13,829 bases of DNA from Ignavibacteria bacterium (GTDB taxonomy: Bacteria > Bacteroidota > Ignavibacteria > Ignavibacteriales > Ignavibacteriaceae): positions 1 to 13,829 of the forward strand of contig JAOTUT010000014.1 in NCBI GenBank assembly GCA_029863735.1, read 5' to 3'. Made by a program: the position numbers and the translations under genes. The notes below the pieces were generated by a model. It saw only the letters and a list, made by a program, of their open reading frames with translations, searched no databases and was not told where the DNA came from. This document shows, piece after piece, positions 1-7,304 of the stretch (position 1 is its first letter; every line of letters starts with the position of its first letter).

Positions 1-1361
1 TGTGTACCCATTAAAGAATCTGTTTCAAGGTTTTTGAATTGCACGATATTGAACGGAACTTGAATAACCGGACCATTAAATTTCGGCTCATAACTTTCAG
101 GTTCATTTCTTCTTAAATCATTCATAAAGAAATCTGCATCACCGGGAAACTGCGAAACGTGTCTGCTACCGGGTCTTGGAGAACTGAATCTATAATTTTC
201 ATTCCAGTACTCATCTACAAAACCCAGAACTTTGTCTTTGTAATACCAGAAATCGGTCTTAAGCATCAGCTGTGTTCGACCGCCGGCGTTAATGTAAGGC
301 CTGTATCTAACCCGCTTAATTGGTTCTCCATATCTAATTACTGTTTCACCGCGATCAGAATCCCAACCTGGAAGCCCAACGTCATCTATGCTGAATTTCA
401 AATTAGAATAAGTCACACGAGAAAAATGCTCAATCAGTCGTTCGTTATAATCGGTTAGAAATAGTGGATCCGATATTTTCCAATAATTATTTACTGTTTG
501 CTCAAACACACTATCAGATGGAACATTCAATTTTTTACTAAGCTTATTCTGAACTAAAAATGATGCAGACTGAAATTTTAAATCATCTTTTTCTTTCGCA
601 TTCATTAAATTCAAAGCTGTTTCATAAGCTAAGGATGAAGAATCGATTTGAGAAGTTTTGTAATACAAAAGCCCAAGTAGAAGAATAGCTTGCTTATGCG
701 CCGGATCAAGATCAATTACCTTTTTCAGATAATAGATACCTTTCCGAGGCTCACCAATATCTTCATACAGATTGGCCAGATGAATGTAGGCATCAAAGCA
801 GGATGAATCACTTTTTATTGATCTTTTAAAGAATCTCTCTGCTTTTATAAAATCCTCAATAGCAAAGCTATCAAAGCTCAAAGGTGGATCACTCTCAGCT
901 TGAAGTACCGAATTACTATACTCGTAATATTCTTCCTCCTTAATTCTTCCAAGGTTTAATAAAGCTTCGGTACAAGTATTGTCGATTTTGAGCGCGTCCT
1001 CATAGTACTTAAAAGCTAAATTTCTGCTGAATGACTCCATAAGTTTTGCCTGGAGTAACCGGTATTCAATGTTTTTCGGTTTCTTCCAGATGGCTTTTTG
1101 AATTAGCTCTCGTGCTTTTACCCTTGACTCGACAGTGTTCTGCACAAAATAAATTTTAGCCAATTCAAAGAATGAATCAGAATTACTGTACTCTGAAATT
1201 GATAGTTTAAATAACTTGATGGCTTTAGAAATATTTCCCCGTTCGGATTCTTCAATGGCAAGATAATAGTACTCATTCAGATTCTGATTTGATATTTGGG
1301 CAAAACCTTGTGGGAGTGGAATAAAAATCACAATGAATATCAGTAAAATAATATTCTTCAT
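1..1361 (-). CDS. Secreted TPR-repeat protein with GWxTD domain (3' end outside window)
   Basis: The reading frame is open from an ATG at 1361-1359 to the left edge (453 codons, no stop), so the C-terminus is missing. Residues 1-21 look like a Sec signal peptide: Lys-Asn, a hydrophobic run, then a GFA cleavage-like site, with no lipobox Cys. Residues about 28-260 are helical TPR-like repeats; the clearest are around 113-127, 170-184 and 190-222, the last ending in the typical 'DLDP' turn. Residues about 300-385 match the GWxTD domain. GWDSDRGE at 332-339 is followed by a hydrophobic strand and YGEP at 344-347, and an aromatic FWYY patch lies at 371-374. The family is common in Bacteroidota, Ignavibacteria and Acidobacteriota-type genomes and its biochemical role is unknown. 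The product is probably periplasmic or surface-exposed and involved in protein interactions. It lies 133 bases downstream of the protease lipoprotein gene on the same strand. Confidence 0.85.
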   Translation of the reverse strand, partial: MKNIILLIFIVIFIPLPQGFAQISNQNLNEYYYLAIEESERGNISKAIKLFKLSISEYSNSDSFFELAKIYFVQNTVESRVKARELIQKAIWKKPKNIEYRLLQAKLMESFSRNLAFKYYEDALKIDNTCTEALLNLGRIKEEEYYEYSNSVLQAESDPPLSFDSFAIEDFIKAERFFKRSIKSDSSCFDAYIHLANLYEDIGEPRKGIYYLKKVIDLDPAHKQAILLLGLLYYKTSQIDSSSLAYETALNLMNAKEKDDLKFQSASFLVQNKLSKKLNVPSDSVFEQTVNNYWKISDPLFLTDYNERLIEHFSRVTYSNLKFSIDDVGLPGWDSDRGETVIRYGEPIKRVRYRPYINAGGRTQLMLKTDFWYYKDKVLGFVDEYWNENYRFSSPRPGSRHVSQFPGDADFFMNDLRRNEPESYEPKFNGPVIQVPFNIVQFKNLETDSLMGT

Positions 1362-1494
1362 TACAGCCGTGACTGTTTATTAGTTCTATGACTTATTTCA
1401 CTAAGAAAATAATATCTTAACGCTGATAAGTCAAGGGTTAATTATTCACCGGCGGAGGTAAATTCTTTTATTTAATAGAGAAAAAAATTCTTTT

Positions 1495-2538
1495 TTAATG
1501 AATGTATGTATTGAAGTAATATTTTTTTTCGAACAAGAGTTCCTTATTCTTTCTGAAGAATTCTATAATTGCTTCAGCGGAAATTACACGTGCAATTCCA
1601 TATCTTATAGATGAAAACCTCTTTACATATTCCTCACCCCTATAAGGAACAATAGGACTATATCGTTCGTTATTATTTAGCTTCTGAGGAACCAGAATGT
1701 TTTCTTCTTCTTCAGGAACCCACTGAATCATACCAACCATTTCGAAGTTTGGTACGCCATCCCTTATAGCAAGCACAATGCCACCACTCATTCCATTATT
1801 TACTACTGCATCTACCAGGAATGAACCGTATTCATCCCTATTAGGATTGCTTACAATAGCTTTGGTGACCATTTGGTAGTTGATAGGGTATCCAAAGAGG
1901 TAAACGAAAGATCCCCAGTCCAATTCTTTCGCTTTTCCAGTTGGATAAGTGAAAACAGGGAACCTTAAATCAGATAAAATTTTGTAATCCTTACCTATCA
2001 AAGCTAGATCACTTTTTTTGTCTGCTACCAATAATTCAAACTCACTTCCTTCAGGAAAACCTGCTACATATATAGCCTGTCTTTCTTTAATAAAAATCGC
2101 CTGAACGTACTTAGTGAAGTTTCCTTCGTCGTTGGGTAAATACGATATTACTGTATCAGGGAATTGAACAATATGTGCACAGGTAAGAATAGCTACTTTA
2201 CCTTCCTCAAAATAAAGTGTTGTACCGGTTCCTGAGGTAGATTGGTCTGCATATCCTTCGGAAATAGCTAAACTCCGAAAATCAGCAGTCTTAAGATTTT
2301 CTTTGGTCAGGTTTGCATTTTGGTCGAACGTATAAGTTTTATAGAAAGTACTGCTATGGATTCTCTGAACTGTTTGGCTGATTTCTCTTAGCTCGTCAGA
2401 AGCTCCTTTATAGGGAAATTCGCTGTCGTACTTTCCGTCACCAAGGATTGGATAAATTTCTTTATAGCTAACACTAGAACAGGAAGTTAATAGAAAGATA
2501 ATACAAAGAACGGAGAGTATTAATGAAATAGATTTCAT
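1495..2538 (-). CDS. Trypsin-like serine protease lipoprotein
   Basis: This is a 347-residue envelope protease. The N-terminus is a lipoprotein signal: Lys2, a hydrophobic core, then LLTSC with Cys20 as the lipidated residue. The chymotrypsin-fold catalytic triad can be read directly. His122 lies in 'TCAHIV' after a GTGTTLYF strand, Asp177 lies in 'SDLALIG', and Ser251 lies in 'NNGMSGG' (the usual consensus is GNSGG, so Met replaces Asn before the nucleophile). All three residues are present, so activity is plausible. No PDZ domain follows, unlike DegP/HtrA; the C-terminal 80 residues are short and charged. The start is supported by an AGGAGA ribosome-binding site 8 bases upstream. The transporter gene ends only 50 bases upstream, so the two may be co-transcribed. 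The likely location is lipid-anchored in the periplasm or outer membrane. The substrate is unknown; a quality-control or processing role is inference. Confidence 0.85.
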   Translation of the reverse strand: MKSISLILSVLCIIFLLTSCSSVSYKEIYPILGDGKYDSEFPYKGASDELREISQTVQRIHSSTFYKTYTFDQNANLTKENLKTADFRSLAISEGYADQSTSGTGTTLYFEEGKVAILTCAHIVQFPDTVISYLPNDEGNFTKYVQAIFIKERQAIYVAGFPEGSEFELLVADKKSDLALIGKDYKILSDLRFPVFTYPTGKAKELDWGSFVYLFGYPINYQMVTKAIVSNPNRDEYGSFLVDAVVNNGMSGGIVLAIRDGVPNFEMVGMIQWVPEEEENILVPQKLNNNERYSPIVPYRGEEYVKRFSSIRYGIARVISAEAIIEFFRKNKELLFEKKYYFNTYIH

Positions 2539-2546
2539 ACTTTTTA

Positions 2547-2552
2547 TCTCCT
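2547..2552 (-). promoter_or_regulatory. Ribosome-binding site of the protease lipoprotein gene
   Basis: The minus strand reads AGGAGA, 8 bases before the ATG at 2538. It is the clearest Shine-Dalgarno sequence in the window. The two-component genes at 10039 and 13274 and the radical SAM gene at 13441 have none. It fixes the protease start, which is also set by the signal peptide. Confidence 0.7.
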
Positions 2553-2588
2553 GTCTTTCAAATAAAATTTAAATTTTAGCAGTTCTTG

Positions 2589-4166
2589 TTAATCACTTGT
2601 TTCGTGTTTCACTTTAAATCCTTTTTTCATCCATCCTTTGGCTAGCAGCAAACCTATGGGAGAAACAATTGCAATACAGCCATAAATAAACCACATCGTT
2701 TCAGTATTCATATCTGCTGGCAATGCATCTGATGGACAGTAATTCATCAAAAACCAGCCAGAATAAAGACTTGTTATCACTTTTGTTAGGAACCATGGGA
2801 ACTGTCCAATTCCCATATAAATACCAGTCATATTTTTTGGTGCAATTTCAGCAACCCATTGTAAAAATCTTGGCTGCCACATTGCTTCACCCAATGTCAT
2901 AAGCACAAGGTAAGCCATAAGTGTGTAGAAGTTTGGACCAAGAGCGAGAATAAATGTTGGCGCCGCCATAACAGTGGTTCCGATTATCATCATACTATAG
3001 GTATCTTTTTTTGAAGTGAGTGCTGTGACCATAGGTGCAAGAATAAAAATCAATATCGGATTGAGGTTAACGAAGAATTCAAAATTATCACTTACAAATC
3101 CTTCAAAAGCTCTGCTTGTGTATAGTGGTAAAGTCAACCAGTTATGAGCGAAAAGCGTTTGGACGAATATTAAAATAAAAACAAAATAGAGAAATCGTAA
3201 ATCCTTTAAGGGGAAATTTTTTATGTAATAAGCAAACTTTTCTTTCTTGGACAACCCAGCCATTTCATCTATTTCTTCAGGCTTCTGATTACCTTCATCA
3301 TCTTGATTTGCATCCTTAGTAGCTTTCTCCATTGCTTTCTTTGTTATAACGAAGTATACTATACCTATTCCCACTACAGTAAGGGCAGCGTAAACCCAGA
3401 ACACTCCTGTGATACCAAAAGCTCTCCGTACCGGAGGGGATATAATCCCTGGTAAGAACCCGCCCAAATTCATTAATGCATAAAGCATTGCGTAACCCAT
3501 TGCAGATGTCTTTTCATTGGTTAGTTGCTTGACTCCTGCATAGCAAGCCGGTTGATAAATTCCATACCCTAAAATGATTCCGAAAATTCCTAACATTGCA
3601 AACAAATGTGCAGAATTTCCAAAACCCGGAACGCCAAGGTTCGGGGAGAAGGTTAGTAGAATTCTTCCAATTAACATAAATGAGAGAGCAATGAGTAGTG
3701 ATTTTCGTAATCCTATCCAATCAACAGTAGCACCTAATAGAAGCATAAAAAGTGTTATTCCCCAAGTTTGTACACCTACCATTAACCCCGCGTCTACATC
3801 ATTAAGTCCAATGTATTCATTAAAAAATATTGCCAGAAGCCCAACAACTCCAAAGTAAGTTAAGCCCTCTAAAACGTATGAGAGGTTTACACCAAGAAGA
3901 GCTCGTGATGTATGTGAAAGGTCAACAAAAGGTTGTGTAAGATCCATTATTATATTCTCTGCAAAATCGTATTCATCCTTTGATTTTGCCTGTTTCCCTT
4001 GTACTAGTAAAACAGAAATAAATGCGATTGGTGGGAGTATTAAAGAAAATAAAAACCAGAGTAATCCATTAAGCCCTTTCCCGATAGCAGTTCTTGCTGT
4101 GCCGAGGACAAAGAAAATATAAAACATTATTGCCAAACCGATAAATACAATTAGCAGGTCGTTCAT
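2589..4166 (-). CDS. MFS transporter, distantly POT-like, with N-terminal two-helix extension
   Basis: This 525-residue polytopic inner-membrane protein has two parts. Residues about 4-22 and 34-55 are two hydrophobic helices followed by a charged linker (56-75), an extension outside the usual 12-helix core. The core starts near residue 90. The 'LEGLTYFGVVGLLAIFF' stretch (99-115) resembles the first helix of proton-dependent oligopeptide (POT/PTR2) transporters, which carry ExxERFxYYG; here the first Glu and the Arg of that motif are absent. The major facilitator loop signature appears as GATVDWIGLRKS at 145-156. A charged cytoplasmic loop at about 276-318 separates the two six-helix halves. 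Total length fits 14 membrane segments. The substrate is not readable from sequence; peptide, nucleoside or sugar transport are all possible. A GAGG sequence lies 4 bases before the ATG. The protease lipoprotein gene follows after 50 bases. Confidence 0.85.
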   Translation of the reverse strand: MNDLLIVFIGLAIMFYIFFVLGTARTAIGKGLNGLLWFLFSLILPPIAFISVLLVQGKQAKSKDEYDFAENIIMDLTQPFVDLSHTSRALLGVNLSYVLEGLTYFGVVGLLAIFFNEYIGLNDVDAGLMVGVQTWGITLFMLLLGATVDWIGLRKSLLIALSFMLIGRILLTFSPNLGVPGFGNSAHLFAMLGIFGIILGYGIYQPACYAGVKQLTNEKTSAMGYAMLYALMNLGGFLPGIISPPVRRAFGITGVFWVYAALTVVGIGIVYFVITKKAMEKATKDANQDDEGNQKPEEIDEMAGLSKKEKFAYYIKNFPLKDLRFLYFVFILIFVQTLFAHNWLTLPLYTSRAFEGFVSDNFEFFVNLNPILIFILAPMVTALTSKKDTYSMMIIGTTVMAAPTFILALGPNFYTLMAYLVLMTLGEAMWQPRFLQWVAEIAPKNMTGIYMGIGQFPWFLTKVITSLYSGWFLMNYCPSDALPADMNTETMWFIYGCIAIVSPIGLLLAKGWMKKGFKVKHETSD

Positions 4167-4293
4167 AATTCCTCATTAATTTATTTTCTGATTAAATAAA
4201 TAGTTGGCTGAATAAAAATTAACTGACTGAAAAAATAATTGTTCTGAATGAGTTAGAAAAAAATACTTATTATTATTTCACTTATTAAACGTA

Positions 4294-6192
4294 TTAATTT
4301 TCCAGATTATTGAGATTTCCAAGATACCTTGGAACAGTGAAAGAAAACCTGCTTCCTTTGCCTTCTTCACTTTCTACCCAAAGAACACCATTATTCTTTT
4401 CAATAAATTCTTTGCATAATAATAAACCCAGGCCGGTTCCTTTTTCATTAGCTGTTCCGTCTCTTCTGGATTGCTCGTCAATACGAAATAAATTTTTCTG
4501 ATCTTCAATGCTGATACCAATTCCACTATCTGTCACTGAAACTTCTGCATTATCACCATTAATAATCCCCTTAATTATAATTTTTCCGCCAGGTTTTGTG
4601 AACTTAATGCTGTTTGAAACAAAGTTCCTTATAATTGTGTCAATCATATACTTATCAGCATAAACAAGTATATCCTGGTCCATATTGTTAACCAAGTTCA
4701 GCCGTTTAAAGTTAGCGCCTTCTTCGTACAAATTCATTATCTCACTACCTAATTCTGTAAGTTTGATTACACTTTTGTTAACCGTGATTCGACCAGACTG
4801 AATCATTGACCACTCAAGCAAATTAAGTATTAAATTATAAACCTGTTTAGAAGAATGATAAACATTCGATATTGAACTTTTAATTTCTTGTGGAGTCATC
4901 TCATCATAGGAATGAGTGATATATTCAGTTAATCCAAGAAGAGAATTAAACGGACTTCTCAGATCGTGTGATATTATAGAGAAAAATTTATCCTTAGCAG
5001 AATTAAGTAATTTTAATTCCTCTGTATATTTAATTAACTGCTCTTCAAATTTCTTTCTCTTGCTTATATCCTGAACCTGCGCGATAAAAAATGAAGGCTT
5101 TTCATTTGTATCTCTGATCAGCGATATTGTCGTGAGAGCCCAAATGACATCTCCTTTTTTATGAAGATATCTTTTTTCAATAGACTTGCTTTCTAATGAA
5201 TCATTTGTCAACAACTCTTTAACCATTTCAAGAGATTTATCTAGATCACCGGGGTGAGTTACATCCCGGAAATTAGTGCCAATCATTTCTTCTTCCTTAT
5301 ATCCAAGCATCTCACAGAAAGTGCTATTAACTTTTGTTAACTGTCCATCTGGGCTTAGTATTGCCATTCCAATACCGGAACTTTCAAAAATATTTCTGAA
5401 TTTCTCTTCACTCTTTTTAAGAGCCTGCTCATAATTTTTCCGGTCCGTGATATCAGTTGCAGATCCAATTATTCTTTTCGGTTTACTGTTTTCTGCAGGG
5501 ACTAAAACACCACGAAGCAATAGCCAACCTACCGATCCGTCTTTTATATATAAACGATGTTCTATTTCAAACCTTTCTGATTTACCTTCCAGACAGTTTT
5601 GAATAGTTTTTTCTACAAATTCTTTGTCCTCTTCATGAATATATCTGAATTTATCAGAGTCGATATCCTCAAGATCCTTTTCAGAATAATTGAATAGTGC
5701 GGGAATATCAGAATCAAGTATCAATTTATTTTCATCTGCCCAAAGCTCCCATACTCTTGTTTTTGCTGCTTCAGTAGCTATTTGGAATCGTTGTCTTGTA
5801 TTAATAAGCTCCTTATAAATTTTATTTTTATATAGAGCCATATCTATGACCCGTTTAAGTTCTTTTAGGTCGATTGGTTTTATAAGATAACCGAAAGGTT
5901 CAACAATTTTTGCACGTTGAAATGATTCATCGTCTGCCAAGGATGTAAGAAAGATTACCGGGGTTTGATAATTTTTAAGGATATAATCAGCAGTTTCAAT
6001 TCCATCCATTGAACCCATAAGTTTAATATCCATGAGTACAATATCCGGATATTGCATTCTAACTTTTTCAATTGCTTCTTCGCCAGTTTTAACAGAAGCC
6101 ACAACTTTATAACCAGCTCCAGAAAGCTGTTTCTCAGCAAACTTTGCTACTATTTGTTCATCTTCAACTAATAATATCTTTGTGTTGTTCAT
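4294..6192 (-). CDS. Receiver-PAS-PAS sensor histidine kinase
   Basis: This 632-residue cytoplasmic signalling protein has no membrane segment. Its domains run in this order. A CheY-like receiver spans 4-122, with acidic residues Glu10/Asp11, phospho-acceptor Asp55 in 'VLMDIKL', Thr83 and Lys105. A PAS domain of PAS_3 type with a PAC-like tail spans about 133-255. A second PAS/PAC spans about 260-382. A HisKA domain at about 398-465 carries the phosphorylatable His409 in 'ISHDLRSPFN'. An HATPase_c domain at 505-622 has the N box (Asn523 and Asn527), G1 'DSGIGI' (555-560) and G2 'GTGLGL' (585-590). All catalytic residues are present. With the receiver at the N-terminus, the kinase is probably controlled by phosphorylation from another kinase as well as by PAS ligands such as redox state, a cofactor or a small molecule. 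No response regulator adjoins it, so its output partner is elsewhere. It is separated from its neighbours by 109 bases upstream and 127 bases downstream. Confidence 0.92.
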   Translation of the reverse strand: MNNTKILLVEDEQIVAKFAEKQLSGAGYKVVASVKTGEEAIEKVRMQYPDIVLMDIKLMGSMDGIETADYILKNYQTPVIFLTSLADDESFQRAKIVEPFGYLIKPIDLKELKRVIDMALYKNKIYKELINTRQRFQIATEAAKTRVWELWADENKLILDSDIPALFNYSEKDLEDIDSDKFRYIHEEDKEFVEKTIQNCLEGKSERFEIEHRLYIKDGSVGWLLLRGVLVPAENSKPKRIIGSATDITDRKNYEQALKKSEEKFRNIFESSGIGMAILSPDGQLTKVNSTFCEMLGYKEEEMIGTNFRDVTHPGDLDKSLEMVKELLTNDSLESKSIEKRYLHKKGDVIWALTTISLIRDTNEKPSFFIAQVQDISKRKKFEEQLIKYTEELKLLNSAKDKFFSIISHDLRSPFNSLLGLTEYITHSYDEMTPQEIKSSISNVYHSSKQVYNLILNLLEWSMIQSGRITVNKSVIKLTELGSEIMNLYEEGANFKRLNLVNNMDQDILVYADKYMIDTIIRNFVSNSIKFTKPGGKIIIKGIINGDNAEVSVTDSGIGISIEDQKNLFRIDEQSRRDGTANEKGTGLGLLLCKEFIEKNNGVLWVESEEGKGSRFSFTVPRYLGNLNNLEN

Positions 6193-6271
6193 TTTAGTGG
6201 TCTCAAAAAGTTTTCAATTAAGTGTATAATTTAGTGATGAAATAAATATTATTTCGAAAAAGATATAAAAC

Positions 6272-6287
6272 TTGTTAATATTAACAA
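6272..6287. promoter_or_regulatory. 16-bp perfect palindrome upstream of the receiver-PAS-PAS kinase
   Basis: TTGTTAATATTAACAA is a perfect, uninterrupted dyad. It lies 80-95 bases before the ATG of the kinase gene and 15 bases past the stop codon of the PLP enzyme gene. With no loop and no GC stem it is a poor terminator, so a dimeric repressor or activator site is the more natural reading. In DNA this AT-rich a dyad of this length could arise by chance about once in a window of this size, so the call is tentative. Confidence 0.3.
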
Positions 6288-6301
6288 AAATAGCTATTCG
6301 T

Positions 6302-7159
6302 TTAACACTTTTTTCTTTCGGCCAAACCTTTTAATCCTTGTAATCCACCAGTATGTATGGCAATTATTCGATTTCCTTCTTTAAAAAATCCTTTGGCAAT
6401 GAGATCATAAATACCAAATAACATTTTGCCGGTGTAGATCGGCTCTATTGGAATTTTTGTGTGAGCAGTAAACTTATCTACAAAATCTAATAAATGGTCA
6501 TCAATTTTGGCATATCCTCCAAAGTGATAATCAAGATTAATATCCCAATTGTGAAAAACATTTCCATTAAAACTCTGTATCAGTGCAGCGACATTCTCCT
6601 TCAGGAATGATGCTCCCTTTAAAACAGCAAACCCAAGTGCAAACTTTTTTCCGTTCAAACCTGAAATTAAACCAGCCAAAGTTCCACCGGTTCCGCAAGG
6701 GCAGCAGATGTAATCGAAATTGATTCCAATCTTATTTACGATATCGCGGCATCCTTTAACAGCTAACTCATTCGTTCCACCTTCCGGCAGTAAATAAAAA
6801 TCTCCAAATTTTTTTTGAAGATGATCTATGAATTCAGCAGAACTTTTTTTTCGATATGATTGTCTGTCGAGATAATGAATCTTCATACCCTGATCCTGTG
6901 CAAATGAAATTGTTGGGTTTAGTGGAAAATATTCCTCTCCTCTAATAATTCCGATCGTCTTAAAGTTAAAAATATTTCCGGCAGCAGCGACTGCATATAT
7001 ATGATTTGAATAAGCACCTCCAAATGTTAAAAGAGTGTTTTTCCCAAGCTTTCGTGCTTCCTGAAGATTGTACTTGAGTTTATGCCACTTATTGCCCGAT
7101 ATAAAAGCATGATTAAGATCTTCTCTTTTAATGAATAAAGAAATTTTACTTTCCTTCAA
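6302..7159 (-). CDS. PLP-dependent enzyme, ACC deaminase/D-cysteine desulfhydrase family
   Basis: This is a fold-type II pyridoxal-phosphate enzyme, cytoplasmic. The family either deaminates D-cysteine to pyruvate, H2S and ammonia or opens the ring of 1-aminocyclopropane-1-carboxylate. Visible signatures, numbered from the TTG at 7159, are the cofactor lysine Lys24 in 'SGNKWHKLKY', 'GGAYSNH' (47-53) contacting cofactor and substrate, the phosphate-binding 'CGTGGTLAGL' (155-164), 'EPIYTGK' (239-245) and 'HTGGLQG' (269-275). The stretch from 7159 codes 285 residues but begins too late. In-frame codons upstream, back to a stop at 7237-7235, encode '...KENTPLEEVNDSF', containing the T-P-L segment that normally opens this family. 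No ATG, GTG or TTG exists there; an ATT at 7222-7220 or CTG at 7219-7217 would give about 305 residues. Whether it is a D-cysteine desulfhydrase or ACC deaminase cannot be decided; many bacterial members annotated as ACC deaminase act on D-cysteine. Confidence 0.85.
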   Translation of the reverse strand: MKESKISLFIKREDLNHAFISGNKWHKLKYNLQEARKLGKNTLLTFGGAYSNHIYAVAAAGNIFNFKTIGIIRGEEYFPLNPTISFAQDQGMKIHYLDRQSYRKKSSAEFIDHLQKKFGDFYLLPEGGTNELAVKGCRDIVNKIGINFDYICCPCGTGGTLAGLISGLNGKKFALGFAVLKGASFLKENVAALIQSFNGNVFHNWDINLDYHFGGYAKIDDHLLDFVDKFTAHTKIPIEPIYTGKMLFGIYDLIAKGFFKEGNRIIAIHTGGLQGLKGLAERKKC

Positions 7160-7304
7160 GAAAGAATCATTTACTTCCTCAAGTGGAGTATTTTCTTTTA
7201 TTTTTACTAATTCTTCCAGAATGAAATTTGTCTGTTATTTAACTACTAAATTTATTTAATTATTTTTGATATAGTAATAATTATTTAAGAACGGTTAATG
7301 TGGT

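Noticed and set aside
159..458. A plus-strand open frame of 99 codons
   Set aside because: It lies wholly inside the minus-strand TPR-GWxTD gene, whose translation shows clear domain motifs; the plus-strand product has no recognisable features.
1389..1433. Inverted repeat TGACTTAT/ATAAGTCA with an inner TAAGA/TCTTA, in the gap before the GWxTD gene
   Set aside because: The arms are 8 bp with a 29-base separation, AT-rich and without a following T-run; this is expected by chance in such DNA and no regulator is suggested.
4179..4201. AT-only hairpin ATTTATTT/AAATAAAT just upstream of the transporter start
   Set aside because: It contains only A and T in the stem and would be very unstable; AT-rich spacers generate such pairings routinely.
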